This document shows positions 36,367 through 44,341 of a stretch of 64,000 bases of DNA, piece after piece. Below the pieces are notes generated by a model, which saw nothing but the letters and a program-made list of their open reading frames with translations, did no database searches and had not been told where the DNA came from. Origin of the DNA: Pseudomonas frederiksbergensis (GTDB taxonomy: Bacteria; Pseudomonadota; Gammaproteobacteria; Pseudomonadales; Pseudomonadaceae); NCBI RefSeq assembly GCF_003732665.1, contig NZ_MOBP01000020.1, positions 46,477 to 110,476 of the forward strand. The letters are read 5' to 3'. Position numbers and translations under genes: made by a program. Numbering within the stretch: the first letter of the stretch is position 1; every line of letters starts with the position of its first letter.

Positions 36367-37208
36367 CAGGCAGCGCTCCGTGGATGGGTCGAGAACAGGG
36401 TCAACAAACGTTCCGGGGTCAGCGCCTGTTTCGGCGTGGCGTCGAACAGCACCCGGCGATTGAGCCCGGTGACCCGGTCCGCCAGGCGCCCGACCGCTTC
36501 CAGATCGTGCTCGATCCACAGCACCGTGATGCCGCTCTGGCGCCAGTCACCGAGCAGGCGTTCGAACACTTGAATCCCGGCTTCATCGAGGGCCGACATC
36601 GGTTCGTCGAGCACCAGCAGCTGCGGCGCCGGGATCAGCCCCTGGGCCAGCAATACCCGCTGGCGCTCACCACCGGACAGTGCGCCCATGCGCCGTTTGC
36701 GTTTGTCCTGCATGCCGACCCGCTCCAGCGCCTCGCCAATCGCCGCCGCGTAATGTTTGCTCAGGCCGAGAAACGCCGGGCGTCGCTGGCACATGGCGGC
36801 CATGAAATCGTCGACGGTCATCGGCAAGCCACGGTCGAATTCCAGCGCCTGGGGCACGTAGCCAATGGTGCCGGGCTCGCCGGGCCATTGCAGGCTCAGG
36901 CGACCCTGATGGGGCATCTGCCCGAGCAAGGTCTTGATCAGCGAGCTCTTGCCGCCGCCGTTGGGGCCGACCAGCGCGTGGACGCTGCCGGGTTGAACGG
37001 TAAAGGTGACCTTATCGAGGATCGTCGTGCGCCCCAGGGTCAAACTGACTTCCGCAAACTCCAGCGTCGGCCCCAAACCCTGTGGGAGCGGGCTTGCTCG
37101 CGAATGCGGTGTGTCATTTAGTGATGATGTCGACTGGCCGGACGCCTTCGCGAGCAAGCCCGCTCCCACAGGGGATTGCGGTGTGCTGAGGGTTTCTTTC
37201 GCGGTCAT
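36366..37208 (-). CDS. fpvD: ABC ATPase FpvD with an in-frame REP-encoded insertion
   Basis: A 280-residue ABC ATPase: Walker A GPNGGGKSS, signature LSGGERQRV, Walker B LLVLDEPMSALD and the switch His in LWIEHD are all present. The ATPase fold begins at PTLEFAEVSLTL, near residue 47. The preceding residues 13-43 (PVGAGLLAKA ... HSRASPLPQG) are the translation of a complete REP palindrome pair (37081-37170). The start is fixed by ATGA overlap with the fpvC stop, so the insert must be translated unless internal initiation occurs. It works with FpvE. Confidence 0.88.
   Translation of the reverse strand: MTAKETLSTPQSPVGAGLLAKASGQSTSSLNDTPHSRASPLPQGLGPTLEFAEVSLTLGRTTILDKVTFTVQPGSVHALVGPNGGGKSSLIKTLLGQMPHQGRLSLQWPGEPGTIGYVPQALEFDRGLPMTVDDFMAAMCQRRPAFLGLSKHYAAAIGEALERVGMQDKRKRRMGALSGGERQRVLLAQGLIPAPQLLVLDEPMSALDEAGIQVFERLLGDWRQSGITVLWIEHDLEAVGRLADRVTGLNRRVLFDATPKQALTPERLLTLFSTHPRSAA
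37081..37170. repeat. REP palindrome pair inside the fpvD coding sequence
   Basis: A perfect 24-base inverted repeat, 37081-37104 against 37147-37170, identical in core to the intergenic REPs of this window. All other copies are intergenic; this one lies in frame within codons 13-43 of fpvD. Confidence 0.92.
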
Positions 37209-38131
37209 GCGCCGGACTCCTGTATCGCCCGCACCACGGTGTTGAGGTTGCCGGTCATTTCTTTTTCGTATTTGTCGGCGGTGTATTCGCCGTAGGAGAT
37301 GTGCGACAGCGGATACAGCTTCACCCCGGATTCACGCTGGATGGTCTCGACGTAGGTGGACGGGAAATCCATCTCCGAGAAGATCACCTTCACGTCCAGT
37401 TCCCGCAGTTGATCGATGGTTTTCTTCAACTGGCTCGGGCTCGGTTCGATGCCGTGGGCCGGCTCGACCACGGCGGTGACTTCCAGGCCGAATTCCCGCA
37501 GCAGGTAGTCATAAGCCGCGTGGACCGTGGCCACCCGCAGTTCGGCGTTGGGTGCCTGGGTCAGTTTGGCCAGGGCGTCGGCGCGCATCTGCCGCAGGCG
37601 TTTGCCGTAGGCGCGGGCGTTCTGGGTGTAGGTCTTGGCGTTGTCCGGGTCGAGCTTGCCCAGTTCCCGGGCGATGTTGTTGACCTGGGCAATCGAGGCG
37701 CTGATCGACAGGAAGGTGTGCGGGTTGACCACCTTGCCGGCGCCCCGAGCGGCGGTGCCGGTGGCGGCCAGCAGTGGCACGTTTTCGTTGGCTTCGATCA
37801 CCGGGATGTTCGGGGTTTCGCTGGCGGCGATCATGCGGTCGGCGAAGTCGTCATGGCCGACGCCATTGAGCACGATCACATCGAGCCCGCTGATGCGCTT
37901 GATGTCTTCGGCCCGGGGTTCGTAGGCGTGGGGATTGAAACCGGCCGGAATCAGCGGCACCACTTCGGCCTTGTCGCCGACGATATTGGCCACGTAGCTG
38001 TAATAAGGGTGCAGGGTGATGCCGATGCGCAGGCGCTTGGCCTGATCGGCACTGGCCAGCGGCGCCAGCAGGCAGGCCAACAGGCCGACCACGATCAGGC
38101 GCGAGAACGAACGTAGCGATGAAATAGGCAT
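37205..38131 (-). CDS. fpvC: Periplasmic metal-binding protein FpvC
   Basis: A 308-residue ZnuA/TroA-type binding protein with a signal peptide (LIVVGLLACLLAPLASA). Likely metal ligands lie in GFNPHAYEPR, VVNPHTFLS and TVHAAYDYLL, plus the acidic SEMDFPS near the end. In P. aeruginosa FpvC chelates ferrous iron after FpvG reduces ferripyoverdine. ATG 38131 gives MPISSLRSFSRL; a TTG two codons upstream has better ribosome-site spacing, so the start is not certain. It ends in ATGA overlap with fpvD. Confidence 0.88.
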   Translation of the reverse strand: MPISSLRSFSRLIVVGLLACLLAPLASADQAKRLRIGITLHPYYSYVANIVGDKAEVVPLIPAGFNPHAYEPRAEDIKRISGLDVIVLNGVGHDDFADRMIAASETPNIPVIEANENVPLLAATGTAARGAGKVVNPHTFLSISASIAQVNNIARELGKLDPDNAKTYTQNARAYGKRLRQMRADALAKLTQAPNAELRVATVHAAYDYLLREFGLEVTAVVEPAHGIEPSPSQLKKTIDQLRELDVKVIFSEMDFPSTYVETIQRESGVKLYPLSHISYGEYTADKYEKEMTGNLNTVVRAIQESGA

Positions 38132-38166
38132 GGGCAAGCGGTCTTCTCTCGGGTGAAGGCGAGGGT

Positions 38167-38739
38167 TCAGTGCCGGTGCTGGCGGGTCACGCCGGCATCG
38201 AATTGCGCGACGATCTGCTGCCAGCCAGCGCTTTCCAGCGCGGCATCAGTCAGGTCGGTCGGCGTCGTGAGGGCTTTGCCGCGATTGAGCCAGACGTCCG
38301 GCGCATCGTCGGCGGCGGTCAGGCGCATCAGGAAAGAACCGGCAACGCTCGGCACCTGGCTCTGGCCGAAATACGCCTTGGCGTCGAGCAACTGCCAGGC
38401 ATGGCCGCCGCGACTGACGGAACTGGCGTCCTGGGCAAACGGGGCAAAACCCTCATCGGCCAATGCTTCAGGCGTGGGCAGGGTGGTTTGCTCCTGGCGC
38501 AACAAGTGGATCTCGTCCAGGGTCACCCGCAGGTCGGCGTAGATGCCTTGTTCGGCGGCGCTGAGGTCGCGACGGGCATCCAGTTGATGACTGTTAACGC
38601 TGCTCACTGCCTGGGATTCATGGCGCCAGGCGACCACCGAACCAGCGACTGCAAGGATCATCAGGCACAACAACAGCACATAGAGGGTTTCATGGCCGGC
38701 GCCGGCCGGGCGCACGATTTGGGTGGTGGGCGTACTCAT
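38167..38739 (-). CDS. fpvK: FpvK, membrane-anchored protein of the fpv operon
   Basis: A 190-residue protein with one N-terminal transmembrane segment (LYVLLLCLMILAVAGSVVAW, about 19-38) and a periplasmic remainder. The rest is predicted helical with no catalytic motif visible. Its place between fpvJ (2 bases) and fpvC (35 bases) matches FpvK, a small accessory protein associated with FpvG/H/J in the inner membrane. Confidence 0.8.
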   Translation of the reverse strand: MSTPTTQIVRPAGAGHETLYVLLLCLMILAVAGSVVAWRHESQAVSSVNSHQLDARRDLSAAEQGIYADLRVTLDEIHLLRQEQTTLPTPEALADEGFAPFAQDASSVSRGGHAWQLLDAKAYFGQSQVPSVAGSFLMRLTAADDAPDVWLNRGKALTTPTDLTDAALESAGWQQIVAQFDAGVTRQHRH

Positions 38740-38741
38740 GT

Positions 38742-39071
38742 TCAGGGCGCCTCGATGTCGGCTTGGTCGATTTCGACCACGTGGCCTGGACCGGCGTCGA
38801 ACAGCACATAAAACTCGGCGGCAGGTTTTTTGAAGACCACGGTCGAATCGGCGCCGAGCTTGCCCGGCAGCAGGATGGTTTCGTCATAGCCGATCACGTC
38901 CAGGGTCACCCCCGGCGCGCCGCTGCCATCGGAAAAGCCGCCGGTGCATTTGATTTGCTCGGCATCGATAGCCTTGCACTCGCACATCGGGTTGTGGGCC
39001 AGGGCGCTGGCGCTGAAACCGGCGCACAGCACCAGCAGAACGGCGCGCAGCGGGCGAATGGCGTTGATCAT
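38742..39071 (-). CDS. fpvJ: FpvJ, small cysteine-containing periplasmic protein
   Basis: A 109-residue protein with a signal peptide (VLLVLCAGFSASALA). The mature N-terminus has three close cysteines (HNPMCECKAIDAEQIKC), suggesting metal or redox involvement. The ATG overlaps the fpvH stop as ATGA. Position matches FpvJ of the ferripyoverdine-dissociation operon; its exact role is not established from sequence. Confidence 0.82.
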   Translation of the reverse strand: MINAIRPLRAVLLVLCAGFSASALAHNPMCECKAIDAEQIKCTGGFSDGSGAPGVTLDVIGYDETILLPGKLGADSTVVFKKPAAEFYVLFDAGPGHVVEIDQADIEAP

Positions 39072-39610
39072 GGTTTGCCTCCTTGTTTGTTCAGCCAGGC
39101 GAGGGTGGCCGGGGACGCCTGGCTCAGGGGAATCGAGGCCTGGTGCATGGAACCGTCCCAACCTTCCATGGTTATCCACAGCTCGGCGTCGGCCGTGGTT
39201 TTGACCGGCACCGGCAATGACGCGCCCATGCGGTAGGGCGTGCCGAAGAAAATCACCCCGGCGGCGCGCAGGCTGCGGGGTTTGCCGATGCGCAGGTAAG
39301 TGGCCTTGACCTGTTCGACACAGGTGCTGCACAGCGCGGCATTGAAGCCCTTGAGGTAACCGGCCGGGCCATCCGGGCGCGGCGCTTCATCGCGTAACTC
39401 GGCCAGGCGCAGGCTCCAGGGCCCGACCTTGATCTCGCCGATTTCATGCTCGCCCAGGCCAATGTCACCGCGAAACAGCGCGGCTTCACTGAAGTACTTG
39501 GGCATGAAGCCCAACGGGATCAGCAGCAACAAAATGTTCAAGTGGAAACGCCATGTGTGCCACAGCACGCTCAGGCGCGACGGTGGTGGGGCGGCGGTGA
39601 TTTTGCTCAC
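39068..39610 (-). CDS. fpvH: FpvH, membrane-anchored partner of FpvG
   Basis: A 180-residue protein beginning with one transmembrane helix (FHLNILLLLIPLGFMPKYF) and continuing into a periplasmic domain with a CSTC motif (about residue 87), a CxxC that could bind metal or be redox active. The start is the GTG that overlaps the fpvG stop (GTGA); the longer upstream frame is antisense-like extension over fpvG. FpvH acts with FpvG in releasing iron from pyoverdine. Confidence 0.85.
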   Translation of the reverse strand: MSKITAAPPPSRLSVLWHTWRFHLNILLLLIPLGFMPKYFSEAALFRGDIGLGEHEIGEIKVGPWSLRLAELRDEAPRPDGPAGYLKGFNAALCSTCVEQVKATYLRIGKPRSLRAAGVIFFGTPYRMGASLPVPVKTTADAELWITMEGWDGSMHQASIPLSQASPATLAWLNKQGGKP

Positions 39611-40803
39611 AGGCTGGCCTCCGAGGTTTCGCGATTCAATTGCGCCGTGGTGCTGCGGTCTTTCTTGTGGCTGCGCTTGAGGGCGTTGGCGGTGGCGAGG
39701 GCGGTGCGCTTGGTCCAGATCAGCAGCCCGCTCAGCACCATCATGCTCAGCACCAGGCCGAAGAAGAACCAGATCAGCTTGATCCACAAACCGCCGAAAT
39801 CCCCGGTGTGCAGAGGACGCATGGACTCGGTGACGAACTCCAGGGCATTGCGGTCCGAGAGCAGGCGCGAGGCGGCGATTTCACCGTTGTACGGGTTGAG
39901 GGTCGCGGTCTGGTACATCAGCGGATACCAACCACGGCCGCCGATATCCAGGTGGCTGTAGCCATTGCCCGGCAGGCTGACAAAACTCGCTTCCAGCCCT
40001 GGAATTTTTTGCCGGGCGATTTCAATCGCCTGGTCCAGGTCGATCCGTGGCGGCGGCGTGCCGTCGGGCGACAACGGCACCGCTTCCCGGGCCATGGCCG
40101 GAATGATCGGCGCGCTGGAGATGGAAATCTGGTTGTCCGACAGCAGGGCTTCAATCAGGAACCAGGTGCCGGTGATGGAAATGACCGCGATAAACCAGAT
40201 CGACCAGATTCCGCTGAGGCGGTGAAAGTCGCCCCAGAAAATCCGCGCGCCGTGGCGCAGGCGCAGCGTCGGCTTGAGGAAGCCCTTCCAGAATTTCTTG
40301 TAGACCACCAGCCCGGTAATCAGCGAAACCAGCAGCGGCAGGCCAAGGAACGACACCAGATACCAGCCCCAACTGAAACCATTGGTAAACGGCACCAGCC
40401 ACCAGCCATGCAGGGCGCGGGTGAAGGCCTTGAAGTTGAATTCCGGCGCCACACCCTGGATCACCCCGGTGTACGGGTTGACGTAGACCGTCACTGAACG
40501 CCCGTCGGGGTAGCTGACGTCCACGTCGAGGGCGAAGTGCGATTCGTCGGGGCGGTTGATGGTCTGGACCAGGGTCTGGGGTTCGGCTTTCTTGATCGCC
40601 GCCAGGACTTGGTCGTAGCTGAGCAACGGCGCATCGTCCGAGGGCTGGCTGGCGCGCATTTGTGGGTTGGCCAACCAGACGATTTCCTGGCTGACGACGG
40701 CGAGGGTGCCAGTCACGCAGACGATCAATACAAAAAACCAGATCGGCAGTGCCAGCCAGCTATGCACCAGAAACCAGAGTTTGGAACGGGATTTCTTCGA
40801 CAT
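39607..40803 (-). CDS. fpvG: FpvG, PepSY-type inner-membrane ferripyoverdine reductase
   Basis: A 398-residue PepSY transmembrane protein: helices near 10-35 (LWFLVHSWLALPIWFFVLIV), 145-190, 205-230 and 350-375, with a large periplasmic domain between. Conserved histidines sit in LVHSWLALP, ALHGWWL and GDFHRLSGI, fitting haem or metal-linked electron transfer. In P. aeruginosa FpvG reduces ferric iron bound to pyoverdine in the periplasm. It is the first gene of the operon; the start MSKKSRSK is chosen by homology to the family. The ribosome site is weak. Confidence 0.88.
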   Translation of the reverse strand: MSKKSRSKLWFLVHSWLALPIWFFVLIVCVTGTLAVVSQEIVWLANPQMRASQPSDDAPLLSYDQVLAAIKKAEPQTLVQTINRPDESHFALDVDVSYPDGRSVTVYVNPYTGVIQGVAPEFNFKAFTRALHGWWLVPFTNGFSWGWYLVSFLGLPLLVSLITGLVVYKKFWKGFLKPTLRLRHGARIFWGDFHRLSGIWSIWFIAVISITGTWFLIEALLSDNQISISSAPIIPAMAREAVPLSPDGTPPPRIDLDQAIEIARQKIPGLEASFVSLPGNGYSHLDIGGRGWYPLMYQTATLNPYNGEIAASRLLSDRNALEFVTESMRPLHTGDFGGLWIKLIWFFFGLVLSMMVLSGLLIWTKRTALATANALKRSHKKDRSTTAQLNRETSEASL

Positions 40804-40998
40804 GATTAAAGGTCTTGTTTCGATGGAAGGACCTCTGCTGCGGGCTTCGCAGCGCGGTGATCCCTGAAAAGCCCGGCCGTGGCTTTTGCCTACGCGGCCT
40901 GACTGCATCTAGATAAGACGGATGAGCAATGAAAATCCCGAAGGCTGATATGAAAGTAAATGTTTCGTATTGCAGTTGGGGAATGTGGATGACCATGG

Positions 40999-41099
40999 AA
41001 AAGATCGCAGCCTTCGGCAGCTCCTACAGGATTGATGTCCATCCCCACCCTTGTGGCGAACACGGTCCCTGTAGGAGCTGCCGAAGGCTGCGATCTTTT
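40999..41099. repeat. Second-family REP pair (GATCGCAGCCTTCGGCAGCTCC type)
   Basis: A perfect 32-base inverted repeat, 40999-41030 against 41068-41099, with the core GCAGCCTTCGGCAGCTCCTA. It lies in the 410-base divergent gap between fpvG and the leuC paralogue. I see no gene in that gap and no convincing fpv promoter; only a weak PvdS-like pattern at 40892-40915. Confidence 0.9.
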
Positions 41100-41213
41100 G
41101 ACTTTGTCCTCGATCCAACACGATCCATGTTCCAAGCCATCACTCTGCGGCCATTGATGCCCACCCCCCGCTCCTTAAGATGGAACCCAGACGTCCCCCG
41201 AGCGAGCACCTCC

Positions 41214-42635
41214 ATGACCCCAGCCAGAACCCTCTACGAAAAACACATCGATGCCCACACGGTGTGTCGCCTCGATGACCAGGGCCATGTCCTGTTGTAC
41301 ATCGATCGCCAGGTCATCAACGAATACACCAGCCCGCAAGCCTTCAGCGGTTTGCGCGAGGCCAAACGCGAGGTCTGGCGCCCGGAAACCGCGCTGGCCG
41401 TGGTCGATCACGTCAACCCCACCGCGCCGCTGCGCATCGCTGCCATGCCGGATGCTGGCGGGGCGCGGCAGGTATCGTATCTGGCGGAGAACTGCCGGGA
41501 TTTCGGCATCGAGTTGCTGGACATCCTCGACAAACGCCAGGGCATCGAACACGTGATCGCCCCGGAGCAGGGCTTCATCCTGCCGGGCATGGTCATCGCC
41601 GCCGGCGACAGCCACACCACCACCTACGGCGCCCTCGGGGCCTTCGGTTTCGGCATCGGCACCTCGGAGATCGAACACCTGCTGGCGTCCCAGACCCTGG
41701 TCTACAAACGCCTGAAAAGTATGCGCGTGACCGTCGAAGGCGAATTGGGCGCCGGCCTGACCTCCAAGGACGTGATCATGGCCCTGATCAGCCAGATCGG
41801 CGCGTCGGGCGCCACCGGCTACGCCATCGAATTTCGCGGCTCGACTATCGATGCCTTGAGCGTCGAAGCGCGCATGACCATCTGCAACATGGCGGTGGAG
41901 GCGGGCGCCCGAGGCGCATTCATGGCCCCGGACGAAAAAGTCTTCGCCTACCTCAAGAACAAACCTCGGGCACCGAAGGGTGAGTTGTGGGAGCGCGCCG
42001 TGGAGAAGTGGCGCAGCCTGCACAGCGACCCGCACGCGCAGTTCGACCGGGAGGTTTCAGTCGATGCCAGTGCGTTGGAGCCGATGGTCACCTGGGGCAC
42101 CAGTCCTGATCAGGCTTCGCCGATTGGCGCCAGGGTCCCGGACCCGCAAGACGTCAGCGACCTGATCCTGCGCCAGGACATGCGCCGCGCCCTGAACTAC
42201 ATGGGCCTGGAAGCGGGCATGCCCCTGAGCGAAATCGTCATCAGCCATGCCTTTATCGGTTCCTGCACCAACGCGCGCATCGAAGACCTGCGCGATGCCG
42301 CCAGCGTGGTGCGCGGCAAACACGTGGCCGGGCATGTGCGGGCGATGATCGTGCCCGGCTCCACCGAAGTCCGTGATCAGGCCGAAGCCGAAGGCCTGGC
42401 GGCGATCTTTATCGACGCCGGGTTCGAATGGCGCCAGTCCGGCTGCTCGATGTGCCTGGCGATGAACGACGACGTACTGGCCCCCGGCGACCGCTGCGCC
42501 TCCAGCACCAACCGTAATTTCGAAGGCCGACAGGGCGCCGGTGCACGTACCCACCTGATGAGCCCGGCGATGGTCGCCGCCGCCGCGATCACCGGTCGCC
42601 TGACCGACATCCGCCACTTTGGAGACCGCGCATGA
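41214..42635 (+). CDS. LeuC-type dehydratase large subunit (second-copy, isopropylmalate isomerase family)
   Basis: A 473-residue aconitase-family protein. Iron-sulfur ligands are in FIGSCTNARIED and SGCSMCLAMNDD; the substrate region has AAGDSHTTTYGALGAFGFGIGTSE. The N-terminus (KHIDAHTVCRLDDQGHVLLY, VVDHVNP) differs from the housekeeping Pseudomonas LeuC as I recall it, and leuB is not nearby, so this is probably a paralogue acting on a related 2-hydroxyacid such as a methylmalate. ATG 41214 is chosen at the family start; an upstream extension crosses the REP. It overlaps the small subunit gene. Confidence 0.82.
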   Translation: MTPARTLYEKHIDAHTVCRLDDQGHVLLYIDRQVINEYTSPQAFSGLREAKREVWRPETALAVVDHVNPTAPLRIAAMPDAGGARQVSYLAENCRDFGIELLDILDKRQGIEHVIAPEQGFILPGMVIAAGDSHTTTYGALGAFGFGIGTSEIEHLLASQTLVYKRLKSMRVTVEGELGAGLTSKDVIMALISQIGASGATGYAIEFRGSTIDALSVEARMTICNMAVEAGARGAFMAPDEKVFAYLKNKPRAPKGELWERAVEKWRSLHSDPHAQFDREVSVDASALEPMVTWGTSPDQASPIGARVPDPQDVSDLILRQDMRRALNYMGLEAGMPLSEIVISHAFIGSCTNARIEDLRDAASVVRGKHVAGHVRAMIVPGSTEVRDQAEAEGLAAIFIDAGFEWRQSGCSMCLAMNDDVLAPGDRCASSTNRNFEGRQGAGARTHLMSPAMVAAAAITGRLTDIRHFGDRA

Positions 42636-43246
42636 GCCAGCAACCCTTCACCCACGTCAGCGGCAAAGCCGCGCCGATGCTCGCGGCCAACATCGACACC
42701 GACGTGATCATGCCCAAGCAATTCCTCAAGGGCATCGACCGCGCCGGGCTGGATCGCGGGTTGTTTTTCGATTTGCGGTTCTTGCCGGACGGTTCGCTCA
42801 ATCCTGAATTCGTGCTCAACCAACCGGCGTGGCAAGGCGCGAGTTTTATGGTGGTCGGGCCGAACTTCGGCTGCGGATCGAGTCGCGAGCATGCGGTGTG
42901 GGGTTTGAAGCAGATGGGGATTCGCGCATTGATCGGCTCAAGCTTCGCCGGGATTTTTTATGACAACTGTCAGCGTAATGGGGTGTTGCTGATTACCTTG
43001 GACGAGGCGGTATCGCAGCGGCTGGGGCAGGTTGTCAGCCAGCCTGAAAGCGCGGAAATCAGCGTTGATCTGGAGGCGCAGCAGATTCGTCTACAGGATG
43101 GCCAGGTCATCCCGTTCGAGATCGATACCTTGCGTAAAACCGCATTGTTGCTGGGGCTTGATGCCATCGGCAGCACCTTGCAACGCGCCGAACAGATCAA
43201 AGCCTTCGAACGCGAACATCTAACTGCCAATCCCTGGCTCTCCTGA
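42632..43246 (+). CDS. LeuD-type dehydratase small subunit
   Basis: A 204-residue swivel-domain subunit with the family motifs NIDTDVIMPKQFLK (about 22-35) and FGCGSSREHAVWGL. It pairs with the large subunit encoded just upstream; the genes share ATGA. As above it is likely a paralogue of the leucine-pathway enzyme. It faces the LysR gene across a REP pair. Confidence 0.83.
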   Translation: MSQQPFTHVSGKAAPMLAANIDTDVIMPKQFLKGIDRAGLDRGLFFDLRFLPDGSLNPEFVLNQPAWQGASFMVVGPNFGCGSSREHAVWGLKQMGIRALIGSSFAGIFYDNCQRNGVLLITLDEAVSQRLGQVVSQPESAEISVDLEAQQIRLQDGQVIPFEIDTLRKTALLLGLDAIGSTLQRAEQIKAFEREHLTANPWLS

Positions 43247-43258
43247 ACACACCATCCC

Positions 43259-43350
43259 CTGTGGGAGCGGGCTTGCTCGCGAAGGCGTCGTGTCAGTCGA
43301 GATCAATTTTGACTGACACGACGCCTTCGCGAGCAAGCCCGCTCCCACAG
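43259..43350. repeat. REP palindrome pair with 40-base arms
   Basis: A perfect 40-base inverted repeat, 43259-43298 against 43311-43350, core TGTGGGAGCGGGCTTGC. It fills the convergent gap between the leuD-type gene and the LysR gene. Confidence 0.92.
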
Positions 43351-43370
43351 GTTGTGCTGTGTTGTTCGGG

Positions 43371-44285
43371 CTAAACCGACAACCCCTTGAAATGCTCCTG
43401 CAAAAACTCCACACACGCGCGCAACTTCCCGGAATACGCCAACCGCGTCGGATACACCGCCCACACATTCGCACTCTGGGTGTAATCCCCCAGCACCTGC
43501 ACCAGCCGCCCTTGCTCCAGCAACGGCTTCACATCCCACAATGACCGCAGCAACACCCCGCGCCCATCCAGGGCCCACTGCAGGACAATCTCGCCATTAT
43601 TGGACGACAACGGCCCGCTGACCCGCACGCTTTCCTGAACCCCGTCGCGCTCCAGGTTCCAGATGCCGAAGGCGTTGTCGCGCTCCTTGATCACCAGGCA
43701 ATGGTGCTGTTCCAGTTCCGCCAGGGTCTGCGGCGTGCCGTGGCGTTGCAGATACGCGGGGGCGGCGCACAGCACGCGCCGGTTGCTCACCAGGCGCCGG
43801 CCGATGTGCTGGCCGGGGATGTCATCGCCGACGCGGATCTCCAGGTCGAAACCTTCGCTAACGATGTCCACCACCCGGTCGAACAGGTCCAGGCGAATCT
43901 CCAGTTCCGGATAACGCTCGGCCAGCAGCGATACCGCCGGGGCCACGTGATTGCGGCCGAAACCGAAACTGCTGCACAAATGCAGACGCCCGCGAGGGCT
44001 GTCGTGAGCGTCGGAGAGTTCGTCGTGCAGTTGCTGGAAGTCATCGAGAATGCGTAACGCCCAGCGCTGCACACGCTCGCCGTCCTCGGTCAGCGCAATA
44101 CGCCGACTGGTGCGATGCAGCAGGCGCGTGCCGAGGGTGGTTTCGAGAATCTGGATGCGTTTGCTGACATAAGCAGGGGACAGCCCCAGCTCATCGGCGG
44201 CCGCGGCGAAACCGTTTTTGCGGATGACGGTGAGCAGGACTCGCAGGTCTTCGGGTAGGGGCACGGTGTCTTTCTTGAGGGTCAT
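43371..44285 (-). CDS. LysR-family transcriptional regulator
   Basis: A 304-residue LysR regulator. The winged helix is at about residues 10-65 (VIRKNGFAAAADELGLSPAY, then TRLLHRTSRRIALTEDGE); the effector domain follows. The wording near the linker (GERVQRWALRILDDFQQLHD) resembles the DmlR/TtdR group that controls malate or tartrate catabolism. It lies downstream of dctA on the same strand and faces the leuCD-type genes, so a hydroxyacid is a reasonable effector (inference). ATG 44285 follows a perfect hairpin; an alternative ATG 12 codons upstream would include the hairpin in the coding region. Confidence 0.85.
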   Translation of the reverse strand: MTLKKDTVPLPEDLRVLLTVIRKNGFAAAADELGLSPAYVSKRIQILETTLGTRLLHRTSRRIALTEDGERVQRWALRILDDFQQLHDELSDAHDSPRGRLHLCSSFGFGRNHVAPAVSLLAERYPELEIRLDLFDRVVDIVSEGFDLEIRVGDDIPGQHIGRRLVSNRRVLCAAPAYLQRHGTPQTLAELEQHHCLVIKERDNAFGIWNLERDGVQESVRVSGPLSSNNGEIVLQWALDGRGVLLRSLWDVKPLLEQGRLVQVLGDYTQSANVWAVYPTRLAYSGKLRACVEFLQEHFKGLSV

Positions 44286-44298
44286 GGCAGAACGAGCA

Positions 44299-44318
44299 CT
44301 GGCGGCATGAGCCGCCAG
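44299..44318 (-). promoter_or_regulatory. Perfect hairpin between dctA and the LysR gene
   Basis: CTGGCGGC (44299-44306) and GCCGCCAG (44311-44318) form an 8-base stem with a 4-base loop, 13 bases before the chosen LysR ATG. No T-tract. It could separate dctA from LysR expression or affect translation initiation. Confidence 0.5.
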
Positions 44319-44341
44319 CATAGCATCGCCGCTTTCAGAAT

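Noticed and set aside
40892..40915. Possible PvdS promoter for fpvG (TATCT-N16-CGT on the minus strand)
   Set aside because: Spacing fits but only three of five bases of TAAAT match; other elements in this window match far better, so I did not annotate it.
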